Positions 25,920 through 34,226 of a DNA stretch of 54,635 nt are shown here, one piece after another. The position numbers and the translations under genes are program-made. Under the pieces are notes generated by a model. The model ran no database searches. It worked only from the letters and a program-made list of their open reading frames with translations, and was not told the origin of the DNA. How positions within the stretch are numbered: the stretch's first letter is position 1; each line of letters starts with the position of its first letter. The stretch is from Clostridiales bacterium (GTDB lineage: Bacteria > Bacillota > Clostridia > Saccharofermentanales > Saccharofermentanaceae). The stretch is from contig JAFVDI010000004.1 in the NCBI GenBank assembly GCA_017478485.1, forward strand, positions 1 through 54,635, in the 5' to 3' direction.

Positions 25920-27305
25920 TCACTCAGCGCTTCCCTTGAGTTTCCTGCCCAGAAGCGAGACTATTTCGTGTACTTTGAAGACTTTCTGGCCATCAACGTA
26001 GAATCTGAACAGTTCTCCGTCCTTGTCATAGATCTCAAAGTATTTTCCGTAAGAGGCAACGAGTCCTCTCATCGTGGCGATCTCGAAGATTTTGGTCTCC
26101 TTCGGGGCATCAGGGTTAAGTTCCCTGTTCTTATAACCTTTCATCGGCTTGCCCTTCTTGAAGGGGATTCCCTCCTCTGCCGGACAGTCTGTTCCCTGAT
26201 ATATGATCTCTTTATCGGTGATGGTGATGCGGCCCTTGCCGGTCTTTGCGAAAGTGAACCTGTCGAAGACCTTGAAAAGATCGGCATCCATTTCCATATG
26301 AAAATCGCCGGCCTTGAGCTCCTCGTTGATTATTCCGCGCTCCCATTCAGCCCACTTGTGGAGGTCATCGAAAATGACGCACTGCGGGTCAGCCTTTTCG
26401 AGAAGGCCCGTGGGCAGATATCTTACGGCGTTTCCACACTCGCAGCACTGGATAAGATCTCTCTTGCCTGAATCAAGGAACCTCATCGTGAACTCATGAC
26501 CGCATCTGGGGCACGCGTAAGCGATGTTTTGGAGTCCTGCGGCTAGACGCTTGCTCTTGAACTCTACCTTGTGTTCCCTGTTCCACTCGTTCTCGTCGTA
26601 ATTGACTGCATCGAGGATCTTCTGCTGAAGTTCTTCAACGGAGGATGCCTTGACCTCGTCGGAGTAGATCTTCTTTACGAATTCTGAAGTGATCCTGCCT
26701 TTTCTCATGCCGGACTGGGACCATCTGGGCCATGTCAGGTATGCTCCGTGGATATGCTCGATGTAGATGGAAGCTCCGGCCTTCTTTGCGAGCCTTGCGA
26801 TTCCGTCGTCAAAAGCTACGGACTTGCCGTCAACGTGGCGGGTAGCCTCGGGATAGACGATAAGAACGCCGTTGCGCTTCATGACTTTCATCATGGCCTT
26901 GACGGCAGCGGTATCAACTACGAACTGCTTCTTGGGGATCGCGCCTCCGAGCTTGAACCAGTGGCCCCACGCAGGCGCCCTGAAAACGAACTCGCCCGTA
27001 ACGAAATTGGCCGGCCTTGCCTTGGTCAGCTTGTTGGTGATCATGGGGTCGAGGTAGGACTCGTGGTTTGCGATGACGATGATCGGGCCCTCATGGTTTA
27101 CGAACTCCATGTCGGGCTTGACCTTGATATGTGTGAATGCGCAGACGATCGGGACGATTATGCCCGATCCCAGGAAGCTGAAATAGAACGGCCTCGGGAA
27201 GCATCCGATATCATAATCGCGCGGTGCTTTCGCCCTGTCTCTTGCGGTTGTCGCGGGCTTTTCGCCCGTAGCAGGTGCCGCAGTCGGCTTGGTATTTTCT
27301 GACAT
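25920..27305 (-). CDS. PlsC-type acyltransferase with C-terminal zinc-ribbon extension
   Basis: 461 aa. Residues ~80-270 are a 1-acylglycerol-3-phosphate acyltransferase domain: catalytic NHESYLDP (HxxxxD), then VYPEATRHVDGK in place of the usual FPEGTRS. A predicted membrane helix lies near residues 40-60 (FYFSFLGSGIIVPIVC). Beyond ~270 is a zinc ribbon (CPRCGHEF, then CCECGN) and a beta-rich domain ending before KGSAE. The extension doubles the usual PlsC length and its role is unknown. GGAG lies upstream of ATG 27305. Confidence 0.85.
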   Translation of the reverse strand: MSENTKPTAAPATGEKPATTARDRAKAPRDYDIGCFPRPFYFSFLGSGIIVPIVCAFTHIKVKPDMEFVNHEGPIIVIANHESYLDPMITNKLTKARPANFVTGEFVFRAPAWGHWFKLGGAIPKKQFVVDTAAVKAMMKVMKRNGVLIVYPEATRHVDGKSVAFDDGIARLAKKAGASIYIEHIHGAYLTWPRWSQSGMRKGRITSEFVKKIYSDEVKASSVEELQQKILDAVNYDENEWNREHKVEFKSKRLAAGLQNIAYACPRCGHEFTMRFLDSGKRDLIQCCECGNAVRYLPTGLLEKADPQCVIFDDLHKWAEWERGIINEELKAGDFHMEMDADLFKVFDRFTFAKTGKGRITITDKEIIYQGTDCPAEEGIPFKKGKPMKGYKNRELNPDAPKETKIFEIATMRGLVASYGKYFEIYDKDGELFRFYVDGQKVFKVHEIVSLLGRKLKGSAE

Positions 27306-27369
27306 CTATATATACTCCGAAAGATTACTGAATAATTAGGCGCGATTATTATACAAAGTTTGCCGCAGA

Positions 27370-27410
27370 AAATAAAGAGCACCCGGCTCGCAAATGCAAT
27401 AGCCGGGCAC
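27370..27410 (-). terminator. Terminator of the ctsR-clpC operon
   Basis: 27379-27388 pairs with 27401-27410 over ten positions (two G-U), with a T-rich tail on the minus strand, directly after the clpC stop. Confidence 0.8.
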
Positions 27411-27429
27411 TTTTCAGGTCAAATTTATT

Positions 27430-30111
27430 TTACTTGTCGGCAGTTTCCGCGCTCTTTTCCTCCGAAGGCTCTTCCTTCTTTGTCTCGAGCTCGCCGCCAT
27501 CCTTGATCACGATGACCTTTCCGCCTTCCTCTGCGGCGCCGGAAGCCATAAGCGCATCAGGGTCTGTCGTCTCGACAGCATCAATGATCGCAAGGTGTCC
27601 GGGCTTGACGATGCCGTCGAGCATAGCCTCGGAGAACCGGTCTTCGACCATCGAAGTGATGACTCTCTTGAGCGGTCTTGCACCGTACTGGGGATCGTAG
27701 CCCTTACGTGCGATGAGCTCCTTCGCACTGTCAGTCATGCGGATCTCGATGCCGAGGTCCTTGATCCTCTTGCCGACCTGGTTCATCAGGATGTCAACGA
27801 TCTTGATGAGAGCCGCCTTGCCGAGCATACGGAAGAAGATGATCTCGTCGACACGGTTGACGAACTCGGGCGAGAACGATTTCTTGAGTTCCTCGATGAC
27901 GAGCTTCTTAGCCTCATCGTAGGACTTGCCGCCGTAAAGACCTTCTCTTGAAAGCTCGTCCGTATCCTTTTCATCAGCCATCGAGAAGCCGATCTTGCGG
28001 CCCTCGCCGCCGGTAAGCATCCTCGCGCCGATGTTGGATGTCATGATGATGATCGTATTCTTGAAGTCTACGACTCTTCCGTGACCGTCGGTGAGACGTC
28101 CGTCATCCAATACCTGGAGCATCGTATTGAAGATCTCAGGGTGAGCCTTCTCGATCTCATCGAAAAGAACGACTGAATAAGGATGTCTTCTGACAGCTTC
28201 GGTGAGCTGGCCGCCCTCGTCGTATCCGACATATCCCGGAGGCGCACCGATAAGCCTTGAGACATCGTGCTTTTCCATATATTCGGACATGTCGATCCTG
28301 ATGAGAGCATTCTCGTTGCCGAACATGACTTCCGCAAGCGCCTTGGCAAGCTCTGTCTTACCTACACCGGTAGTACCAAGGAAGATGAATGTTCCGGAAG
28401 GTTTCTTGTCGTCCTTGAGACCCAGCCTTCCGCGGCGGATAGCCTTGGAGATAGCCGTGACTGCCTCATCCTGGCCGATGACTCTCTTCTGGAGTTCCGC
28501 TTCAAGGTTCTTAAGTTTATCCGCATCGCTCTCAGTAATCTTCTTGACCGGGATTCCCGTCCACTTTGCGAGAACGTCAGCGATATCGTCTACGTTGAGA
28601 GTGCCGGTAAAACCGTTCTTGTCAGGCTCAGACTTGGCCATGAGCTTTGCAAGACGGGCCTTGTCGGATTCCTCCTGCTCCTTGTATTTCTGGGCAGCCT
28701 CAAATTCCATGGCATCGGAAGCGGCTTTTTTCGCCTTTTCGATCTCTGCGATCCTGTCCTCAAGTTCTTTCTTGGCCTTTGAATCAGCATAGTTTATTCG
28801 CTTTGCGGCAGCTGCCTCATCGACAAGGTCGATGGCCTTGTCCGGCAGGAACCTGTCGGAAACATAACGTGATGAGAGCAGTACGGACTGCTCGAGAACA
28901 TCGTCGGGGATGTGGACCTTGTGGTGATCCTCGTACTTCGGACGGAGGCCCTTCATGATGGCGATCGCATCAGGGATCGAGGGCTCCTCGACCATGACCT
29001 TCTGGAATCTTCTTTCGAGTGCGTGGTCCTTTTCGATGAACTTTGCGTATTCATCTAAAGTCGTGGCGCCGATAACCTGGAGCTCGTTCTTTGTAAGCAG
29101 CGGCTTCATTAAGTTTGCGGCATCCATCGATCCGCCTCCGGAACTCTCTCCCGCGCCGACAAGTGTATGGATCTCGTCGATGAAAAGAATGACGTTAGGA
29201 TCTGAGACTGCTTCATCGAGCATGCCCTTGATACGCTCCTCGAAGTCACCCCTGTACTTTGAACCTGCGACCATGGAGCCGATCTCCATGCTGTAAACGA
29301 CCTTGCCCTTGATGATATCGGGTACGTCGTTGTTAGCGATCTTGAGCGCAAGTCCTTCAGCGATAGCGGTCTTACCGACACCAGGGTCACCTACAAGGCA
29401 GGGATTGTTCTTCGTTCTGCGGATGAGGATCTGCATGACACGGTTGATCTCTTCCTCACGGCCGATGACCGGATCGATCTTTCCTTCCTTTGCGAGCTCG
29501 GTAAGGTTCTTGCCGAACTTATCGAGGGTCTTGTGTCCGCCCTTTCCGCCCTTGCGGTTTCTGGGCTGTGAAGATCTTCTTCCCTCTTCCCTTCCTTCGG
29601 GATCATCAGAGCCGCTGAAAGGATCGTCCGAATCTTCGCCGTCATCTGACATATTGTCGTTGAATGTGTTGATGATGGAATTTCTGAGTCCTTCCATATC
29701 TACTCCGGCAGATTCGAGTGCGTTGAAGATCTCGTTATGGTTGCTTACTCTCTTCGAAATGATGACAAAGAGCACATGCTCAGGTCCGACGGCACCCTTT
29801 CCGCCTGTTCTGCGGGAAAGCTCCGCGGCATTCGCAAAGATCCTTCTGACATCGATCCTGAGGTTTGAAAATGCCTTATCCGCAAGAGGCTTTACCGACT
29901 CTTCATCGATCTCGTAATCGCCGTCGACGCCGAGCTTTTCGAGGATCGAGTTCACATTCGAAACGTTCTCCTCTATCGCTTCTTTGGCGGGTGATTCCGC
30001 AAGGCATAAAGCTGCGAAAAGTATGGTGTCCCTGATGAGTGAGGTGTGCCTCTCATCCGCGATAAGCTGTGAACACGCAAGTACGCGTGCGGTATCTTCG
30101 GATATCCTCAT
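27430..30111 (-). CDS. clpC: ATP-dependent Clp protease ATP-binding subunit ClpC
   Basis: About 893 aa AAA+ unfoldase feeding ClpP. N-domain repeats (~1-150) are followed by D1 with Walker A GDPGVGKTAIAEG and Walker B VILFIDEIHTLVGAG, a coiled-coil middle region (~400-480), and D2 with Walker A GTTGVGKTELAKA and sensor segment GYDPQYGARPLKRVI. The C-terminal tail is unusually long and acidic. ATG 30111 is preferred because AAGGGAG sits nine bases upstream; ATG 30120 abuts it. Last gene of ctsR-mcsA-mcsB-clpC. Confidence 0.95.
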   Translation of the reverse strand: MRISEDTARVLACSQLIADERHTSLIRDTILFAALCLAESPAKEAIEENVSNVNSILEKLGVDGDYEIDEESVKPLADKAFSNLRIDVRRIFANAAELSRRTGGKGAVGPEHVLFVIISKRVSNHNEIFNALESAGVDMEGLRNSIINTFNDNMSDDGEDSDDPFSGSDDPEGREEGRRSSQPRNRKGGKGGHKTLDKFGKNLTELAKEGKIDPVIGREEEINRVMQILIRRTKNNPCLVGDPGVGKTAIAEGLALKIANNDVPDIIKGKVVYSMEIGSMVAGSKYRGDFEERIKGMLDEAVSDPNVILFIDEIHTLVGAGESSGGGSMDAANLMKPLLTKNELQVIGATTLDEYAKFIEKDHALERRFQKVMVEEPSIPDAIAIMKGLRPKYEDHHKVHIPDDVLEQSVLLSSRYVSDRFLPDKAIDLVDEAAAAKRINYADSKAKKELEDRIAEIEKAKKAASDAMEFEAAQKYKEQEESDKARLAKLMAKSEPDKNGFTGTLNVDDIADVLAKWTGIPVKKITESDADKLKNLEAELQKRVIGQDEAVTAISKAIRRGRLGLKDDKKPSGTFIFLGTTGVGKTELAKALAEVMFGNENALIRIDMSEYMEKHDVSRLIGAPPGYVGYDEGGQLTEAVRRHPYSVVLFDEIEKAHPEIFNTMLQVLDDGRLTDGHGRVVDFKNTIIIMTSNIGARMLTGGEGRKIGFSMADEKDTDELSREGLYGGKSYDEAKKLVIEELKKSFSPEFVNRVDEIIFFRMLGKAALIKIVDILMNQVGKRIKDLGIEIRMTDSAKELIARKGYDPQYGARPLKRVITSMVEDRFSEAMLDGIVKPGHLAIIDAVETTDPDALMASGAAEEGGKVIVIKDGGELETKKEEPSEEKSAETADK

Positions 30112-30112
30112 A

Positions 30113-31135
30113 TCAATCATCTCCCTTCAGAATCTTCTTGATCCTCTCAGCCCTCTGTTTCTGGGCTGTCTGAGTATTGATCTCACCGCGGCGCTGCTGT
30201 TCCCAGCATACTTCCTGCGTGATCATGTTGAGCATCTTCCATTTGCAGTCGAATTCGCATGAATCGTCGTAATCCCTGTAGAGCCTTAACCAGCAGATCG
30301 AATCGAGCGCTTCTCTTCTGGACATCAAAGACGCGAATCTCATAAGTCCGTATGCTCTGCCGTAAAGGTCCTGCATCTGCGTTTTCTTCTTTGTCGCAAG
30401 CTGTTCGCGGCATGCGCGCTCAGCCTTGATAACGTCCTCAATGAGCATCTCGCCGCGCGCGAGGATCTCCTCCTCTGATACGCCGAGAGTGCTTACGCTG
30501 GCAATGATATAAACTCCTGATTCGTTGAGCTCGCCCTGCTCAGCGAAAGGATAGATCGTCCATTCGTACTGGCCGACTCTCTGTCTTAAAGCAGCGATTC
30601 CGCCTTCGGTCTTTGCGATCGCAGGAATTGCAACCGTATAAAGTATCTTAAGGCCTGTACCCGTCAGCTTAACGCTGGAGGTCAGGAAGCCGTATTTTTC
30701 GGAATAAGCGATGTCGAGTTTCTTCTCGAGCTCGACGGCAGCTTTCTCTGCCTGTCTGTAAATGCCGATGTCATGGCCGGGTGCCTGAGCCTTGACCGTA
30801 ATGTGCTCGGAATTTCCTACCGCGATGCTGAGTCCGTAATCCTCGGTATAATAGATTGCCTTTCTGTCCGGCGCGAAAAGGAGCGAACCGTCGCGGCCCG
30901 AGATCTGCGCCTTCATGAGCGTTACGGCATCGCCGCTGTTGATGATGTCAGTTGCCATTCCGCCTGAAAAGACGTTCCTGTCGATCACGGAATCGACCTT
31001 CTTGAGCAAGCTGCTTGCATCCTTGTCATCCATCTTGGAAGGAAAATTATATCCTTTGACGTTACGGACGATGCAGGCTTTGGTCGAGAGGACTACATCC
31101 TCGTCAAGGCCTTCTTTCTCATACCACATCTTCAT
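30113..31135 (-). CDS. mcsB: McsB-like protein arginine kinase, probably catalytically degenerate
   Basis: 340 aa, identified by operon position and by conserved text such as GFLTSSVKLTGTGLK and STLGVSEEEILARGEMLIEDVIKAE. In active McsB the phosphagen-kinase motif SSRIRLAR supplies nucleotide-binding arginines; here the matching text is STKACIVRN. The NEEDH loop reads GNSEH, the active-site Cys in LTSCPTNVGTGLR is Ser (SSVKLTGTGLK, with Arg to Lys), and the RGTYGEGS segment has no counterpart. It probably acts as a non-catalytic partner of McsA/CtsR. ATG 31135 overlaps the end of mcsA (TGATATG). Confidence 0.8.
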   Translation of the reverse strand: MKMWYEKEGLDEDVVLSTKACIVRNVKGYNFPSKMDDKDASSLLKKVDSVIDRNVFSGGMATDIINSGDAVTLMKAQISGRDGSLLFAPDRKAIYYTEDYGLSIAVGNSEHITVKAQAPGHDIGIYRQAEKAAVELEKKLDIAYSEKYGFLTSSVKLTGTGLKILYTVAIPAIAKTEGGIAALRQRVGQYEWTIYPFAEQGELNESGVYIIASVSTLGVSEEEILARGEMLIEDVIKAERACREQLATKKKTQMQDLYGRAYGLMRFASLMSRREALDSICWLRLYRDYDDSCEFDCKWKMLNMITQEVCWEQQRRGEINTQTAQKQRAERIKKILKGDD

Positions 31136-31136
31136 A

Positions 31137-31796
31137 TCAGTTTCCTTCCTTTCTTCCCTTGAGTTCATCCCTGAGCTTTGAAGCAAGGATATAATCCTCA
31201 TTCGCCGCGGCGAGCTTGATCCCGCTCTCAAGATCCTCGTCGCTTAACATTCCGAGGTCTGCCTTGGCAAGCTTTTCGAGCTTTCCGGCAGCGTCTTCTT
31301 CAGCTGCAGGCGCAGGTGCTTCTTCCGCCTTTTCGGAAGCGGGTGACTCTTCTTTTATTTCTTCATTCTTTGCGGGTTCTTCGTTCTTGATAACGGGCCC
31401 GCCGATCTTCTCGATGCCGGGGAGCTCTGCAATGCTGCCGGGCATCCTTCCGCCATATGTGCTCTCACCCTGCTGCTTGAACATCTCCTTGACGATGTAG
31501 TCATTGAAAGTGTTGTAGCACTCGATGCATCCGAGGCGCCCCTTCTTCTCGAAGTCCCTCAGCGTCATGCCGCACTTGGGGCAGGACAATGCGCTGTTTC
31601 CGAAATCAAGATCGCTCATCTGCATTATCGTGCTCGCGATCTCATCGAAAGGCGAAAATGCGGATCCCAGCATCTCTTCAGGGCTTCTTAAAAACTTGCC
31701 GTAACCCATGAGCCTGGCACAGTTCTCGCAATATGCGACATCATTTATCTTGATAATCTTGTTTGTGAGTTCTACTCCGCATCTTTCACATCTCAT
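31137..31796 (-). CDS. mcsA: McsA, zinc-binding modulator of the CtsR regulon
   Basis: 219 aa. Two CxxC pairs at the N-terminus (CERCGVEL, CENCARLMG) and two more (CPKCGMTL, CIECYNTF) bind zinc. A Glu/Ala/Pro-rich linker spans ~120-170, and the C-terminal UVR motif reads AAANEDYILASKLRDELKGRK. McsA normally activates McsB and protects CtsR from oxidation. Its intact metal sites contrast with the degenerate McsB next to it. Fifteen bp downstream of ctsR. Confidence 0.9.
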   Translation of the reverse strand: MRCERCGVELTNKIIKINDVAYCENCARLMGYGKFLRSPEEMLGSAFSPFDEIASTIMQMSDLDFGNSALSCPKCGMTLRDFEKKGRLGCIECYNTFNDYIVKEMFKQQGESTYGGRMPGSIAELPGIEKIGGPVIKNEEPAKNEEIKEESPASEKAEEAPAPAAEEDAAGKLEKLAKADLGMLSDEDLESGIKLAAANEDYILASKLRDELKGRKEGN

Positions 31797-31811
31797 ACCT
31801 TTTTCTCCTTT

Positions 31812-32279
31812 TTATTCGTCCGCGATCATTAGTCCGAGCAACGCATTTCTGAAAATATCAGCCCTTAGGACTGCCCTTATATCCGAATCAACCTTTGAAA
31901 GAGCCCTGTCAGAGACCGCCGCCATGATCGCCGTGCCCTCCTTGGGGGTTATCGCTCCGACGGATACCGCATTGGTCAGCAGCGTCTTCGCCTGCTGCTG
32001 CGACAGGTCATCTCCCACCGCATCAAGTATCGCCTGCAGATAATGATCGGGGCCGGCATGAGTCACACGTGTGATCGTGATCTGTCCGCCGCCGCCTCTC
32101 CTGCTCTCGACTATATAGCCGTTTCCGCTCGAAAACCTTGTAGAGAGGACATATGTTATCTGCGAAGGCACGCAGTTTGCCTGCTCGGCAAGCTGGCTGC
32201 GGCTGATGACAGCCTGGCCGTCGTTCTCATCGATCATTGTCTTGATCATCTGTTCAATGACATCAACAAGTCTCGCCAT
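31812..32279 (-). CDS. ctsR: Transcriptional repressor CtsR
   Basis: 155 aa winged-helix repressor of class III heat-shock genes. The N-terminal DNA-binding part reads SRSQLAEQANCVPSQITYVLSTRFSSGNGYIVESRRGGGGQITI, where RGGGG is the wing glycine loop sensing heat. The C-terminal dimer domain carries the McsB-recognized helices. GGAGG precedes ATG 32279, and its own operator lies about 60 bp upstream. Confidence 0.96.
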   Translation of the reverse strand: MARLVDVIEQMIKTMIDENDGQAVISRSQLAEQANCVPSQITYVLSTRFSSGNGYIVESRRGGGGQITITRVTHAGPDHYLQAILDAVGDDLSQQQAKTLLTNAVSVGAITPKEGTAIMAAVSDRALSKVDSDIRAVLRADIFRNALLGLMIADE

Positions 32280-32336
32280 GAAATGCCTCCTTCCGTTCCT
32301 TCTTCCGCATTCGGCGGTTGTTTGATCAAATTTGAT

Positions 32337-32394
32337 TTTGACTTTGACTATCTTTGACTAATCAGATTATGATACTCCTGCAGCCGGTTGTCAA
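32337..32394 (-). promoter_or_regulatory. ctsR promoter with CtsR operator
   Basis: On the minus strand TTGACA (32394-32389), a 17-base spacer and CATAAT (32371-32366) form the promoter. Just downstream, AGTCAAA-GAT-AGTCAAA (32359-32343) exactly matches the CtsR heptad repeat consensus, and a third half-site GTCAAA (32342-32337) abuts it. Repressor bound here would block initiation of the whole ctsR-clpC operon. Confidence 0.93.
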
Positions 32395-32650
32395 CAGATT
32401 TTTTGAGCGTTGTCCTGAGGTTCTTTCCTTGCTGTTCAGGACCGTTCCCGTTCCCTGTTTCGTCCTCACTTTTGGTTCAAACAGAGGACCAAATGGGGGA
32501 TAACTGTCATTTTTGCCCTCTATTCCCTGTTTCGTCCTCACTTTTTACTCAAACAGAGGACCAAATGGGGAACGAGACCTTTTCCGCCCTGCCCTCCTTC
32601 CGAAAAACGCCCCAAAGAGAAAACCCCGCGGCCACAACCGGCCCCAGGGC
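32395..32650. repeat. Intergenic duplicated 48-bp repeat
   Basis: No gene. Two 48-bp copies (32451-32498 and 32523-32570), nearly identical except for the central few bases, are spaced 72 bp start to start. Each begins TTCCCTGTTTCGTCCTCAC and ends AAACAGAGGACCAAATGGGG, with GTCCTC/GAGGAC able to pair as a stem. A remote partial copy may lie at 32410-32450. The DUF1846 terminator follows. Confidence 0.7.
32619..32650 (-). terminator. Terminator of the DUF1846 gene
   Basis: 32624-32633 pairs with 32640-32649 (nine of ten positions), GC-rich, followed on the minus strand by TTTTCTCTTT. Confidence 0.75.
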
Positions 32651-32677
32651 TTGAAGCAGTATTGATCTGTCAGATTA

Positions 32678-34162
32678 TTACTTATGATAAAGTTTCTTCG
32701 TCTGGTAAACAGGCTCGCATGTTACTTCTATTCCAAGCTTCTTGAGCATGTTGAGGTCAACGGATGAGAGCATCGTCGTGGAGTGCAGGTCACTGTGTTC
32801 GAGCTTGCCGATCTGCTGCATCGCGAGTTCTGCGACCGGATTTGTTGTAGCGCTGATCGCGAGAGCGATGAGAACCTCGTCAGTATGGAGACGAGGGTTG
32901 TGGTTGCCCATGTGGTTGATCTTAAGATCCGAGATAGGCTCGATAACGTTGGGTGAGATGAGCGGGATGCTGTGAGAGATCCCCGCGAGTGATTTAAGCG
33001 CATTAAGAAGCGCTGCAGATGCAGGTCCCAAAAGATCCGTCGTCTTTCCCGTAACGATCTGTCCGTCGGGAAGCTCCAGAGCTACTGCCGGACCTCCGGT
33101 CGATTCAGCTCTTACGAGAGCAGCGCCGATAACTCTGCGGTCTGACGTGTCGATGCCGCTCTTCTTCATGAGGAGCTCTATCTTGGTGACATCCGTCCCG
33201 TCGGAAAGTCCCTGGCGGACCGCAGCGCGTGCTTCGTAATAGCGCCTGATTATCTCCTGCTTTGAGGCATTGCAACAAGCTTCATCATCGGTGATCGCAA
33301 AGCCCGCCATGTTGACGCCCATGTCCGTGGGTGACTTGTAAGGGCTCTCGCCGAAGATCTTTTCGAAAATGGCGTTTACGACCGGGAAGATCTCAACGTC
33401 ACGGTTGTAGTTGACGGTGGTCTTGCCGTATGCCTCAAGGTGGAACGGGTCGATCATGTTGACGTCTGCGAGGTCAGCAGTTGCCGCTTCGTATGCGACG
33501 TTTACAGGGTGCTGGAGCGGGATCGACCAGATGGGGAATGTCTCAAACTTTGCGTAGCCTGCCTTGATGCCGCGCTTATTCTCGTGATAGAGCTGTGAAA
33601 GGCAGGTAGCCATCTTTCCGGAACCGGGTCCCGGAGCAGTAACGACAACGAGCTTTCTTGTGGTTTCAATATAGTCGTTCTTTCCGTAACCTTCTTCACT
33701 TACGATAAGTGAGATGTCGGAAGGATAACCTGCGATGGGGTAGTGCCTGTATGTCTTTACGCCGAGGCTCTTGAGTCTTGTCTCAAAGCTCTCTGCGAGG
33801 TGCTGGCCTGCAAACTGGGTGATAACGACTGAGCCGACATAAAGGCCGAATTCGGTAAAAGCATCGATGAGACGGAGGACTTCCTGATCGTAGGTGATGC
33901 CGAGGTCGCCGCGGCGCTTGTTCTTCTCGATGGCATCAGCGTTGATGGCGATAACGATCTCACAGTCATCCGAGAGGGCCTTGAGCATCCTGATCTTGCT
34001 GTCGGGTTCAAAACCGGGAAGTACCCTTGAAGCGTGATAGTCGTCGAAAAGCTTACCGCCGAATTCGAGATAGAGCTTGCCTCCGAACTGGTCGACACGC
34101 TCTCTGATGCGCGCGCTCTGCAATTCAACATACTTCTCATTACTGAATCCCGTTTTAAACAT
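32678..34162 (-). CDS. DUF1846 family protein
   Basis: About 494 aa. The start [19 protein letters not shown], the segments [21 protein letters not shown] and [22 protein letters not shown], and the C-terminal METHAP-like text [21 protein letters not shown] identify the DUF1846 family, a conserved Firmicute protein of poorly defined role with a nucleotide-binding-like fold. ATG 34162 is preceded by GGGGG; upstream in-frame sequence is not homologous. Single-gene unit. Confidence 0.9.
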   Translation of the reverse strand: MFKTGFSNEKYVELQSARIRERVDQFGGKLYLEFGGKLFDDYHASRVLPGFEPDSKIRMLKALSDDCEIVIAINADAIEKNKRRGDLGITYDQEVLRLIDAFTEFGLYVGSVVITQFAGQHLAESFETRLKSLGVKTYRHYPIAGYPSDISLIVSEEGYGKNDYIETTRKLVVVTAPGPGSGKMATCLSQLYHENKRGIKAGYAKFETFPIWSIPLQHPVNVAYEAATADLADVNMIDPFHLEAYGKTTVNYNRDVEIFPVVNAIFEKIFGESPYKSPTDMGVNMAGFAITDDEACCNASKQEIIRRYYEARAAVRQGLSDGTDVTKIELLMKKSGIDTSDRRVIGAALVRAESTGGPAVALELPDGQIVTGKTTDLLGPASAALLNALKSLAGISHSIPLISPNVIEPISDLKINHMGNHNPRLHTDEVLIALAISATTNPVAELAMQQIGKLEHSDLHSTTMLSSVDLNMLKKLGIEVTCEPVYQTKKLYHK

Positions 34163-34226
34163 ATTGATGCCCCCATACTTAATAGAAGACATTATAAACT
34201 TAAAATCGGCGTTCTAATGTTACAAA

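Noticed and set aside
32388..32654. 88-aa open frame across the duplicated intergenic repeat
   Set aside because: Internally repeated simply because the DNA is repeated; no ribosome site and no domain.
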